A stretch of DNA of 64,000 bases from Cryptomeria japonica (lineage: Eukaryota > Streptophyta > Pinopsida > Cupressales > Cupressaceae): the NCBI RefSeq assembly GCF_030272615.1, contig NC_081406.1, forward strand, positions 458,762,072-458,826,071, given 5' to 3'. Below the pieces are notes generated by a model. That model was not told the origin of the DNA and made no database searches. It saw nothing but the letters and a program-made list of their open reading frames with translations. Shown here one piece after another: positions 49,087-60,596 of the stretch. The position numbers were made by a program, and so were the translations under genes. Position 1 is the stretch's first letter; each line of letters starts with the position of its first letter.

Positions 49087-49689
49087 CAAACATTGAAGGT
49101 TTGTTTGTAGAGTCCTACATTTTAGATTTGGGAGACATCATTGATGACATTCATCTTCTCTTTGATGAAGATGATCCTTCTTTAATTGTTGTGAGGGATC
49201 ACTTTGACCCTCTTGTGCATTCTCTACATGATCAATCTTTAGAGATTGACATGATTGTGGATACTTTTGTCCAGCAGTTGGAGGAGACATACGATTCTTT
49301 GGATATTGTTCTACATTCATCTCCACTAGATCTTGGAGTGCCTTTTTCAGCAGTGTGGTGCAGTTTACCACCTTTGGAGGGGGTAACTTTCAACATCGAC
49401 ATGGGGAAAATTGAGCAATTTTTTAGATATTCCTTTCATCATGAGTATTTTTCATACATCTTCCTTTCATGATTGGGGAGACTTCATGGATACACCTTTG
49501 GTTTTGTTTCTTCCTAAGGGGAGGAATGTGGTTCGACATTCGTGGAACATTTTCTTCATTAATCATCAAGCTTCTATCATTGGTGCAGATTCCACATTAA
49601 TGGGGGGATTCCTAGTCTCTCTTCTTCTTCTCTCATATGGGGGGGACTTTTTCCTCACATGGGGTTTTGTCCTTCACATACTTCTATGA
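49071..49689 (+). pseudogene. Copia-A 3' unassigned frames
   Basis: Open frames 49071-49472 (acidic, Leu/Asp-rich: DLGDIIDDIHLLFDEDDPS) and 49411-49689 (hydrophobic). They occupy the position of pol but show no integrase, RT or RNase H motif. Identity unknown; possibly captured or heavily diverged sequence. Confidence 0.35.
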
Positions 49690-49902
49690 GATTTCTTTGT
49701 ATGTAGTTTTCATCTTTCTTTTGGGGAGGGTTTTTTTCCCATTGGGTTTTCTCTCTTTCCTCGCTTTGTGAGAGATTTCATTGCATTGGTTTGCATGCAT
49801 TTGCATTTGTACATGGGTACCTAACATGGCCTAGTAGTCAGGAGCCATCTTGTATTGCTTAGTTGCATTGTAGACTTAAGTGCATTCCCCTAAGTTCCAC
49901 TT

Positions 49903-49911
49903 AAGGGGGGG
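49903..49911 (+). other. Polypurine tract of Copia-A
   Basis: AAGGGGGGG immediately before the 3' LTR TGTTGG. Confidence 0.85.
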
Positions 49912-50372
49912 TGTTGGTGTAAATAATTATTTATCTTGGATATTATTACACCTTACTTAAGTTTAGTTAGGAAATTTATTTCATAGTAGTTTGGGTATGA
50001 GAAATTTGGGTGTTTGTGCCACATTGGGATAGTGTGTGTAGGAGAATTTCCACCTTTTGTGGTCTTATCTTGTTGTTACATTCCACCTTCAGTTGGTGAT
50101 CCACCTCATGTGGAATATTATATTATTTCTCCTACCCACCCACATCTATTTCCTACCTATCCTTGTTTCTTATTCAGCCACATGTCATGTTTGTGTGCAC
50201 ACATATCCATATATCCTTGCCTATATAAGAAAGCTCATATTCAATGTATGTAATGCTTGATGATCCAATTGATCAGTATTTTCATCTTGATAGAATACAG
50301 TTTATTTCTATCATCTATTTTGTCTCTCTATTGTATTTTTCATTGAGCCCTTGATCTTGGCAAAATCTCACA
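49912..50372 (+). repeat. Copia-A 3' LTR
   Basis: 461 bp, same length as the 5' copy; TATATAA at 50222-50228; followed by TSD GTTTT. Confidence 0.93.
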
Positions 50373-50581
50373 GTTTTTCCTCTTTGAGGTTTTCCACGTA
50401 TAAATATATGTGTTATGATTCTCATTTATGTGTTTGGCTTATTGGTTTCTTTACTTCTTTCAATTTTGTTTATACCGGTATACCGTTTGGTGTATGAATG
50501 CTTTGTTAAGGCTAAAATCTACTATTCTGGTATAACATTGATTCACCCCCCCTCTCATTGTTATTGGATTCCAACATAAAC

Positions 50582-51747
50582 AATAATCAGAGAAAAACCG
50601 CAGTGGGAAGCCTACCCATAGTCAAATTATACTTTGATAGTAAGTATGTGAATTACAATTTAGGGGCCTGCACTTGCAGAGCACTTGCAGGAATGCCAAC
50701 AACCTAGAGTGCACTGCTCATCATAAAAGGAGTCTCACTGACTACATAAAAATCCAGACTACAATCTAGAATAATGAATAATCTACCATGATAGCATCTC
50801 CTATAGCTACGTATAGTTACAGTTAAGCTCAATACCAGAGGACTAAATCCTCTTACATAAACCCAAGTTGATCTCCAATGATTCACCAAATCCTCTACCT
50901 AAATGATATTACATTACTCAGACATATAATCTCCTAATCCCATTCTCATATGTGATCTACAATGAGACCTTACATCATATATATACAAACCCTCGACCAT
51001 AAACAATCAGGTCGACCACGAGACAATAAACCGATTACATAATTACAAAACATGTCGACCTTAGACCAAACAAATAATATCCAACACATAAGACATCCCG
51101 ATAGATAATCTCCTAATCCCATTCCCATATGTGATCTACAATGAGATCTTACATCATATATATACAAACCCTTGACCATAAACAATCAGGTCGGCCACCA
51201 AACAATAAACCAATTACATAATTACAAAACATGTTGGCCTTAGACCAAACAAATAATATCCAACACATAAGACATCCCAAAAACACATCGAGAGGTCCAA
51301 TACACATGTTACATTGCCAATCCATAACCTAGATCAGCTAGGACCCAATATAGGTCCACATGCTAAAGAAATTATCTCCATCCACCAAGTCTCAAACATG
51401 ATCACCATTAGCATCTTGAATCTATACTAGAAGCTGCACCAACACCACTTATGAATATCATGAAAGTTCTTCATTAAAAGCTCTGTCCGTGAAACCATCA
51501 TCGGAACAACAAATCAAGCTTCCAAGCAAACAAGATAGCATCCGATCACCAGACCAAAACCAACTGACTAAAATATGAACATGAGTATCATGAATAAGCC
51601 AATTCCATAACCAAACCAACTAGAAACTACTCAACCTACCGGAACCAATAGGGTGTCGGTAAAGCATCCAAAACCAAAACAGCTAGTGTTGACATCAATG
51701 ACAAAACATCAATGCAACACATAATCCATTCCTCCAAATTTCCAACA
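50582..51747 (-). repeat. Copia-B 3' LTR, inner piece, with a 179-bp tandem duplication
   Basis: Matches 56510-57550. The block 50926-51104 is repeated head to tail at 51105-51283 (both begin ATAATCTCCTAATCCCATTC and end with CCAACACATAAGACATCCCG). The 5' LTR has it once (about 56898-57076). Confidence 0.9.
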
Positions 51748-52163
51748 ATCTCACCCTTTGCAATTGATGGAAACACTTGATGTGAAAAACATCTAAGTAC
51801 CAAGAAATGCCAAACAAGTTCCCCCGAGTGGAAGATAGCCAGCAATCTCCCACATAAAGATATAGCAATGAAGTTATGAAACAAAGACCAAACTCCTGTT
51901 GTGAATGATATCTTGTAAATCTCTAAATTACACATATATCTCTCCCCCTAATATATACAACTCCTTAAGTTTTTCTTTTTCACATCAATATTTCTCTCCC
52001 TTTGACATCAATGCCAAAAATCTGACAAAAATATCAAAGCAAAAACATAAACCATTGAATCATAAAGATAATTACTCCCCCTGAGCAGCAACATCCCCAC
52101 ATCAGTGCCGAAATGAAAAATATCTTTGATAATGCATACCAGACTGATGCCAAAAAGCATCGA

Positions 52164-53081
52164 TCAAGTCTCTACCAGAGGGGCATAAACTCCCAATCTA
52201 TCTTTGAAGTACTCAAATGATTCCTTAGGCAAAGGTTTAGTGAAGATATCTACAATCTTCTCTTTAGTGTTTACATAAACCAGTCTAACTTCATTTGCTT
52301 CCACCTTTTCCTTTAAAAAGTTATACTCGATAGATATGTGCTTCATATTAGAATGAAATACCGGATTCTTTGATATATCAATAGTAGCAGAGTTATCATA
52401 GTAAATAACTACCAATTCATTACAATCCACCTTTATATCCTTCAAGATTTGCTTCATCCATAGAACCTATGTATAGTTAGTAGCAGCAAAAACATACTTA
52501 GCTTCAGTAGTAGATAAAGAAGTACATGACTGTTTCTTGCTAATCCATGAAACCAACTTCTTTCCAAGATAGAAAGCTCCACTGGATGTACTTTTCCGGT
52601 CATTAACATCTCTAGCCCAATCAACATTGGTATATGCACATAAAGAAAAGTCATCATCCTTAGGGTACCACAAACCATATTCTAATCTACCTTGTAAGTA
52701 TCTAAAAATCCTTTTCACCTCACTCTCATGATTTTCTCTAGGATCACTCTGAAATCTTGATATAATACAAATAACATTCATTATGTCAGGCCTAGTCTGA
52801 GTCAAATAAAGCAAACCTCCAATCATAGATTTGTATCTTGTAGGATTATCTAGTGCAGAAACATCTTTCCCTGTCAATTTCTCACTTGTAACCGTAGGAG
52901 TACTTGCCAGTTTAGAATCTCCCATACCAAATTTATTCAATAATTCCCTAACATACTTAGTTTGATAGATGAAAATACCTTTGTCAATCTGAGTAAGTTG
53001 CAAACCTAAGAAAAATTTCATTTCTCCAATCATAGACATCTCAAATTCATTCTTCATATTGTTAGCAAATTCCTTACACAA
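52164..53081 (-). pseudogene. Copia-B RT C-terminal part and RNase H
   Basis: The open segment 52467-53081 has FFLGLQLTQIDKGIFIYQ, KSMIGGLLYLTQTRPDIMN and WARDVNDRKSTSSGAFYLG (copia RT end and RNase H). A TAG at 52467-52469 stands where Gln is expected before VLWMKQIL. The segment 52164-52457 continues in the same frame with YYDNSATIDISKNPVFHSN and ends KPLPKESFEYFKDRLGV. Confidence 0.9.
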
Positions 53082-53734
53082 CTTATCTTCACCTCCAAAA
53101 TAATCTCATCAACAAATAGTTCAATAATCAGTATATCATCATTAGTGATATTATAATATAAATTACTGTCAGCATTACCTTTAGTAGAACCAAGCTTCAA
53201 AAGATATTTATCCAACCTTGCCAAGCGTTGAGTGCCTATTTTAAACTATATAAAGCCTTTTTTAACCTGCACACTTAACATCCATCTAATAAACCTTGTT
53301 GTTCTTATGGGAAACATAGGCAAGAAATAATCTTACAACTTCAATCCTAGCTAGAGGTGCAAAATTCTCACCATAATCAATTCCTTCCTTCTAATAATAT
53401 CCTTTACAAACCAATCTAGTCTTACTCCTTACAACTTGACCATCCTCATTCAATTTATTTCTAAAACCCATTTAGTTCCAATAACATTCTTATTTTTAGG
53501 CCAAGGAACTAAAGTTCATGTGTTATTCTTCTAAATCTTATCTAATTCTTCTTTCATAGCTTTTGACCAATATTCATCTTTACATGCCTCAATTATTGAT
53601 ACGGGTTCAACTTGAGAAATTAAACCTACCTCATTAGTTGCCAGTATTCTTCTTGTCATGACTCCATGGTTTTTATCCCCAATAATATGATCATCTGAAT
53701 GATTCAATCTCACATACCTAGGAGTATTCTAACT
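53082..53734 (-). pseudogene. Copia-B RT N-terminal part, frameshifted and deleted
   Basis: Reads in pieces: KNKNVIGTKWV, GLISQVEPVSIIEACKDEYW (53531-53713), WSKAMKEELDKI. The stretch after MDVKCA jumps straight to KKALYSLK, so about 30 codons (the LNGDLEEEVY motif region) are missing near 53270. Several stops and shifts accompany it. Confidence 0.75.
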
Positions 53735-54724
53735 CTATGTTCCTCTTTCAGGTTCTTGAGTTACTGTAGAATTTTTTGATACTGTCGGAGTAACTGGTTC
53801 AACACTCTGTTTTGGTAAAGATGCTACTAATTCAGATATAATCATTTCCACTGTCGGTTCCTTCTCATAAACTCTGATTTGACCTCTATTCATCTCATCC
53901 ACCTTGACATTAGCACTCTCCATAATTCTCTGAAATCTTTTGTTATAACATCTATATGCCTTTCTTTCATTAGAATAACCAAGAAATATGCCTTCATCAC
54001 ATCTAGGATTAAATTTTCCTATGATATCATCTCTCCTAATATAACATTTACTACCAAATATTGTGAAATACTTAACTGTAGGTGTATTACCAAACCATAA
54101 TTCATAAGGTGTCTTACTGGTTTCTCCTTTGATATGTACTTTGTTGAATGTATAAATCATCATGCTCACAACTTCTCTCCATTAGATATGAGGTAGACTA
54201 GCTTCCATCATCATTGTCCTAGCTGCATCCAAGATAGTTTCATTCTTTCTTTCCACAACTCCATTTTGCTAAGGTGTCCGGGGAGCAGAAAATTGTCTCC
54301 TTATGCCATGCTTCTCACTAAAGTTATTAGACTCACCAAATGTGAATTCTCCACCATGATCTAACCTCAAACATTTAATCTTCAATCTTATCTCAGTTTC
54401 CACTTTAGCCTTAAAGATTTTAAACTTTTCAAATGCCTCAGATTTCTCCCTTATAAAAGCAACCCACATCATTCTATAATAATCATAAATGATTAGCATG
54501 AAATATCTATCACCTTGAAAAATTTTAACTCTAGCAAAGCCACACAAATCAGTATGAATAAGATCAAGAACATCATTAGATTTATCTTGTATACTCCTAA
54601 AAGAGGTTCTGACCTGTTTACCCATTTGACATTCTATACATACCAGATTATAGGGCTTCACAATCTTAGGTATATCTCTAACTGCCTTAGTAGAACTGAT
54701 CTTCACAATGCAATAAAAATTCAC
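53735..54724 (-). pseudogene. Copia-B integrase
   Basis: CIECQMGKQVRTSF (end of the zinc finger), LDLIHTDLCGFARV (first Asp), CLRLDHGGEFTFGE (second Asp; usual RSDNGGEF), EKHGIRRQFSAPRTP (catalytic Glu region). A TAG near 54269 separates it from the C-terminal part 53735-54169 (KTPYELWFGNTPTVKYFTIF, CDEGIFLGYSNERKAYRCYN), in the same frame. Confidence 0.88.
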
Positions 54725-54865
54725 ATGACATAGCCTCTTATGCCATAGCCAACTTTCATCAATCTATGCAATCGAACATGTCTTCTCATCGGAATTCAAA
54801 TGAAATATATTACCTTTTGTCTATGTGCCTATTGCAATCTCCAAACTAGATCTGCTAGTGATTTT

Positions 54866-55297
54866 TCATTTTCCATCCTTGAACTGTAATTGAAATCCTT
54901 TATCCACCAATTGTCCTACACTCAAAATATTATGCCTTAAACCTTCAATATAATAAAAATTATTAGTATTGTTCTTACCATCCAATGATATAGTTCCTTT
55001 TCCTTTGATCATACATGCTTTGTCATTTCCAAATCTAACCAGAGCACCATCAAATTCTTGCAAAGATAGAAACTTCCCTTTATCTCCAATTATATGATGT
55101 GAACAACCACTATCAATTACCCATTCATCCTTGTCTTCAATTTTAGCAGCAAGTGCCTTCTCTTCTGGTACATTCTGTTCCAGTGTCAAAACATCTTCCT
55201 TGATAGCCAGGAACACCCATTCCTTTCCATTGCTGAAACTACTAGCAAAATCTTTTGTCGCTTCATCATCAGAATCATAAATGCCTTCCTCATCCAC
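54866..55297 (-). pseudogene. Copia-B aspartic protease
   Basis: WVIDSGCSHHIIGDKGKF gives the DSG active site; KGKGTISLDGKNNTNNFYY and GLRHNILSVGQLVDKGF are the standard copia protease blocks. Preceded by an acidic linker (DEEGIYDSDDEATKDF). Confidence 0.9.
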
Positions 55298-56281
55298 TAT
55301 GTAGCATGATTTGTCTCTGTTTTGCTTGTACTTATACTTGTTCTGATATCTAGGGTTAGGCTTAAAAGATCTTCTAACTCTTTCTTCAAATCTTGAATTC
55401 CTTTTAGGACATCTAGATGCAAAATGACCTATCTTATTACATGCAAAACATTTAAAAGGTTTTTTCTTTCATACTTACTTCTTGTCAGTCCTTTAAGTAC
55501 CCTTCTAGAAAATACGGCTTCAAGTTTGTCAAACTTTTCATCTTCTCTCTTCATATCATTTGATTCTTTGCATACAAAGCTTCCCAATCTTTCTTGTCGG
55601 TTGATGATGTAGATGAATGAAAAGAAGGTTTAGACTTCATAGCTCCAGAAGGGCCAAATTCTTCAAGCTCAAAAGCAGATAATTTCCCAACCAAAGTATC
55701 TCTATTGACAGATGTATTAGCCATTGTCCTCAACTCATTAATTGTAGTAGCCTTCATCTTGTAAGTCGGTGGTAGGGCTCTCAAAACTTTAGAAACAATT
55801 TCATCTTCACTCAGAGTTCCACCACAACATTGAATTCCCATAACAATCTCATTTACCCTTTCCTTGAAAGCAGTAATCCTTTCATCTTCTTCCATCTTTA
55901 GGTTCTCATATCTCACCAAGTAACCATCAAGTTTTACAATTTTAACATAAGAGTCTCCAACTTATCTCATATAGCCCTTCCAGATGATTTGTTAGTTAAT
56001 CCCATTATTTGTTGATCAAAAAGTGCACACAAGAGGGATTTTGTTGCTCTACAATCATTCTCAAGCTCCTTATCCAAGTTTTTCGGAGGAGGATTTCTAG
56101 ATGCCATATTATGAGGTGTAACACCATTTGGCGTGATCTCCCAAATCTCCTTACCAAGATATCTCAAATGAGTGTCCATCGGAATCTTCCATACTGTATA
56201 ATTATTTCCATCAAGCCTAGGAATATCTCTCTGAAAGATAGCTCTAGATGAACTAGATGAACTTGAACTGTTAGCCGCCAT
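55298..56281 (-). pseudogene. Copia-B gag
   Basis: The ATG at 56279-56281 starts MAANSSSSSSSSRAIF, then PRLDGNNYTVWKIPMDTHLR (copia gag start). The frame shifts near 55940 into 55551-55919 (YENLKMEEDERITAFKERV, KVLRALPPTYKMKATTINE), then again near 55500 to a CCHC knuckle (CFACNKIGHFASRCPKR, about 55455-55405). Two frameshifts make it inactive. Confidence 0.88.
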
Positions 56282-56339
56282 AGGATCTTCCTCAAGTGGT
56301 TAAGATTTCTATAGAGAGGAGCAAATCTTGGACACAAAT

Positions 56340-57550
56340 TTTTAGATAGCTCAAATAATCGGAAAACAACCTAGAGGGGGGGTGAATCGGTTGTCATAAA
56401 TTACCAGAACATTTAGCAATTAAATCTTTAATACCAAAACCCAAAACATTAATACCAAAATGCTTAAGGAAAATTCTAGAATATCAGTTAAACCAATTAA
56501 GCATAAACAATAATAAGAGAATAGATACCATCCACATGACACCAAGATTTATATGTGGAAAACCTGATAAAGGCAAAAACCATGGTGGGAATCCTACCCG
56601 CAGTCAGATAATACTTCTACAATAAGTATGTGAATTACAATTGAGGGGCCTGCACTTGTAGGAAGACCAAAAACCTAGAGTGCACTACTCATCACAAAAG
56701 GAGTCTCACTAACTACATAGAAATCCAGACTATAATCCGAAATAATGAATGAACTGCAATGATATCGTCTCCTATGCTTGAGTACAGTTTTGGTTAAGCT
56801 CAATACTAGAGGACTAAATCCTCTTACATTAACCCAACTTGATCTCCAATAATCGGCCAAATCCTTTACTTGAATGATATTACATTATTCACATAGATAA
56901 TCTCCTAATCCCATTCCCATATGTGATCTAAAATGAGATCTTACATCATATATATACAAACCCTTGACCATAAACAATTAGGTCGGCCACCAGACAATAA
57001 ACCAATTACATAATTACAACACATGTTGGCCTTAGACCAAACAAATAATATCCAACACATAAGATATCCCGAAAACACATCGAGAGGTCCAATCCACACG
57101 TTACATTAAGCCAGTCCATAACCTAGATCAACTAGGACCCAATATAGGTCCACATGTTAAAGAAATGATCTCCATCCACCAAGTCTCAAACATGATCACC
57201 ATCAACATCCTTAATCCATACCAAAGGCTGCACCAACACCACTTATGCATATCATCAAAGATCTTCATTAAAAGTTTTGTCGGTGAAACCCTCACTGGAA
57301 CAACAAATCAAAATTCCAGGCAAATAGGATAGCATCTGATCACCAGACCAAAACTAACTGACTCAATATGAACATGAATATCATGAATAAGCCAATTCCA
57401 TAACCAAATCGTACTGGATCCAAACCAACCAGAAACTGCTCAACCTACCGGGACCAGAAGGGTGTCGATAAAGCATCTAAAACAACTAGTGTTGACATTA
57501 ATGAGAAAACATCAATGCAACACATAATCAATTCCTCTAAATGGCCAACA
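56340..57550 (-). repeat. Copia-B 5' LTR
   Basis: 1211 bp, ends CCAACA at 57550; its low-coordinate TG has mutated. Contains GAGGGGGGGTGAATC near its U5 end. Confidence 0.88.
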
Positions 57551-57555
57551 AATTA

Positions 57556-57624
57556 CTCAACCGAGGTTTGACTAAGGCAAACCCCTATCCACAACCCTTC
57601 TTCCCTTCGTTTCTATGTGCAAGT
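57556..57624 (+). repeat. Giant Tat LTR, piece 3 of 4
   Basis: Short stretch between the Copia-B and Copia-C insertions; continues at 61659 across the CAAGT TSD. Confidence 0.55.
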
Positions 57625-58672
57625 TGTTAGGTCCTGGAGGCAACTAAGAGGGGGGGGGGGTGAATCGGTTGTCAAATAAATTCAAACCAAAACAACTTAA
57701 CCAAACTTAATGCCGGTAGACTGTTTATCAGTTAATTGCAGTACGGGTAAATATTAATGCATGAAACAGAAAGACAATATCATCCACAACATATAACACC
57801 AATATTTGTATGTGGAAACCCTATAAGGGAAAAAACCATGGTGGGAAACATTACCCACAATCAGATGATACTACTGCAAATAGTATGTGTATACAATAGG
57901 GGGTCTGCACATGCAGAAAGGCCAACCACCTAGAGCTCACTACTCAAACACAAATGGGAGTCACACTAACTACAATTGGATGGTTAAATCCAATAATGAT
58001 GTACTGCTTAAAATAGCATCTTCATATGCTGGATTTAGTATCGGTGTAGTTCTGATATGTCTTCACAAAAACCTTCCTTCAACCTTCAAATGATGTTTAC
58101 GTGTATTGCTCTGCTTATTCTCGCATATACCTTAATACAAATATTTTTCCCAATTGCATATCGATCTTACAAATAAGATCTTACATATATACCAAAACCT
58201 AGGACCAAAATGTATAGGTCAGCTTTACAAAAGATATTACAATAAAACAATTTACAATTAAATCAATACCCAATGCAATATCCAATTCAACATGTTGGCT
58301 TAATGCATTTACAACAATAATAAATCATCTCCATAGCATGCCGTGCTGATCTAGAATAGATAGGCCTGCTGGTGTTTATCCTCGACCTATTTGCTAGTAA
58401 CAACAAATATGGAAACATGAATATACCAATGAACAAATCTCCGAGACAAACTATCCAAATGATGTCTTCAATATAACCAAGTGTTTTCCATATCATTTCA
58501 AGTGTCGGTGAACAATATATCCTGCCAGTGAATAAGATACCAGTGACTATGCATAAAGTCACTTGCTTGCTGGTGAACATTGCCAAATCTCCAAGTGCCA
58601 ATAGGCTTGACCAGAGTTGATAAGTGTTGACATCAATGACAAAACCATATCAACATATCCAAAACACCAACA
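57625..58672 (-). repeat. Copia-C 3' LTR
   Basis: 1048 bp, ends TGTTAG...CCAACA on the plus strand; GAGGGGGGGGGGGTGAATC near its low-coordinate (U5) end. Confidence 0.93.
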
Positions 58673-59035
58673 ATCTCCCCCTTTGGCATTTGATGGCAAC
58701 ACAAGATGGAAAAACCATCAAACTGCCAAAACAGAAATGCCAAAAAAAACAACATAACCAGAGATCAAAATTCAGAGAGTAATCAATCTCTCCCAAAATA
58801 AAAATCTCTCCCCAAGAGATAAAGTCTCTCCCCCTAGGAGTGACATGTGATTTTCCATATCAATCTCTCCCCCTTTGACATCAAATTCCAAAGCAATACA
58901 AAAACTAGGTTCAAATACAAAATGCCAACTTATTTAGTATACCAACTAATCCCCCTATGAAGTAGCTCTCCTCATCAAAACCAGAGTACAAGATTTCTCT
59001 ATTAGTTCTGTCGGTTGATGACAAACATCATCTGT

Positions 59036-60594
59036 CTAAGTTTCTACTAGTGGGGGTATGACCCCAAGCTGTTCTCTGAGATATTCAAAAGTTTCCTTAG
59101 GCAAAGACTTAGTGAAAATATCTGCAATCTACTCTTTAGTATTCACATAAACTAGTTTTACTTCTTTTGCTTCAACATTCTCTTTTAGAAAATTAAGTTT
59201 GATAGAGACATGTTTAGGTTTAGAATGTAGTACCATATTCTTAGATATATCAATTGATGTTGTATTATCACAATAGATAGTTATAGGTTCTTTGCATTTT
59301 ACCTTTATGTCATTCAACATTTGCTTAAGCCATAATACTTGTGGATAGTTAGTTGCTACTGCAACATATTCTGATTCAGCTATCGATAAAGATGTGCAAC
59401 TTTGTTTCTTACTCAACCAAGAAATTAATATGCTTCCAAGAAAAAATGCTCTGCCGGTGGTTCTTTTTCTGTCATCTACATCTCCTGCCCAATTTGCATC
59501 TGTGTATGCACATAATTCAAAGTTTTCATCTCTAGGATACCATAGGCAAATATTTGTAGTGCCTTGTAAGTACCGGAAAATCCTTTTTACTGTCGATTCA
59601 TGATTTTCTTTGGGATTACTCTGAAATCTTGAAACAATACATACTGCATTCATAATATCAGGTCTTGTTTGTGTCAAATACAATAGACCTCCTATCATAG
59701 ATTTGTACCTAGTCAGATTAACAGGTATAGATTCATCCCTTAGTGATAATTTATCAGTTGTAGTCATAGGTGTGCTTACCAGTTTAGAGTTTTCCATCCC
59801 AAATTTCTTTAGTAACTCCTTTAAGTACTTAGATTGACTCAAGAATATACCTTTATCAGTCTATGAAATCTGTAATCCTAAAAATAATTTTATCTCTCCA
59901 ATCATAAACATTTCAAATTCTTGCTGCATTTCAATAGAAAAGTCTTTACACAAACCATCTTCTCCTCCAAAGATTATATCATCAACAAAAACTTCTATAA
60001 CCAAGATGTCATTATTAGTCACTTTATAGTATAAGTTGCTATCAACATTACCTTTAGAAAAACCAATCTTCAAAAGATATTTATCCAATCTAGCATACCA
60101 AGCTCTTGGAGCTTGCTTCAACCCATACAAAGTTTTCCTTAACCTGCAAACCACATCTTTGTTATCTGTCAAAGAAAATCCATTAGGTTTCTCAATGTAA
60201 ACTTCTTCTTCAAGATCTCCATTCAGAAATGCACATTTAATATCCATTTGATATACTTTGTATTTCTTGTGTGCTACAAAAGCCAAGAATAATTTGACTA
60301 CCTCAATTTTGGCTACCGGTACAAAGCTTTCATTGTAATCAATTCCTTCTTTCTGTGAATATCCCTTACATACTAGTCTTTCTTTATTTCTGATTACCTT
60401 ACCATATTCATTGAGTTTGTTTCTGAATACCCATTTTGTTCCAATTACATTTTTGTCTTTAGGCTGGGGAACTAATGTCCATGTGTTATTCTTCTCAATT
60501 TGTTTTAATTCTTCTTCCATAGCTTTAATCCAGTGTTTATCTTCACATCCCTCATTAATTGATGCTGGTTCAATTTGAGAAATAAGACATACCA
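59036..60594 (-). pseudogene. Copia-C reverse transcriptase and RNase H
   Basis: One frame from about 60594 to the stop at 59036, with two internal TAG codons (near 59857, in LQIS.TDKGIF; and 59129, after VYVNTKE). RT: KNVIGTKWVFRNKLNEYGK, YQMDIKCAFLNGDLEEEVYI, YGLKQAPRAWYARLDKYL, VFVDDIIFGGEDG (catalytic VDD). RNase H: SMIGGLLYLTQTRPDIMN, AYTDANWAGDVDDRKRTTGR, SKKQSCTSLSIAESEYVAV, IYCDNTTSIDISKN, ending KSLPKETFEYLREQLGV. The start codon is lost in the deletion junction. Confidence 0.93.
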
Positions 60595-60596
60595 AA

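Larger units (their letters stand above)
45499..50377 (+). mobile_element. Copia-A: non-autonomous Ty1/copia element encoding only gag and protease, TSD GTTTT
   Basis: Body 45504-50372, with TSD GTTTT exact at 45499-45503 and 50373-50377. LTRs of 461 bp each (45504-45964, 49912-50372) differ at about 25-30 positions by eye. A perfect PBS follows the 5' LTR and a PPT precedes the 3' LTR. Between them lie a 1.5-kb leader, gag, zinc knuckle and protease, then about 0.9 kb of unassigned sequence; there is no integrase, RT or RNase H. It is the innermost and thus youngest insertion of this nest. Confidence 0.92.
44792..50581 (+). mobile_element. Solo copia LTR (906 bp), TSD TAAAC, itself split by Copia-A
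   Basis: LTR pieces 44797-45503 and 50378-50576 have TGTTGG...CCAACA ends, with exact TSD TAAAC at 44792-44796 and 50577-50581. No internal region is present, so recombination between its LTRs left a solo LTR. Near its end GATTCACCCCCCCTCTCATTG marks a U5 end in plus orientation. Confidence 0.88.
44627..57550 (-). mobile_element. Copia-B: Ty1/copia element, inactive, with nested insertions in its 3' LTR
   Basis: 5' LTR 56340-57550; 3' LTR 44627-44796 plus 50582-51747, split by a solo LTR. Ends TGTTAG...CCAACA for the 3' copy; the 5' copy has lost the outer TG (TT). Flanks AATTC (44622-44626) and AATTA (57551-57555) are a TSD with one mismatch. Minus-strand gag, protease, integrase, RT and RNase H are all recognisable and all damaged. 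The PPT (AAAGGGTGAGAT on the minus strand at about 51746-51757) precedes the 3' LTR. I do not recognise the usual initiator-Met PBS next to 56340. Confidence 0.85.
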
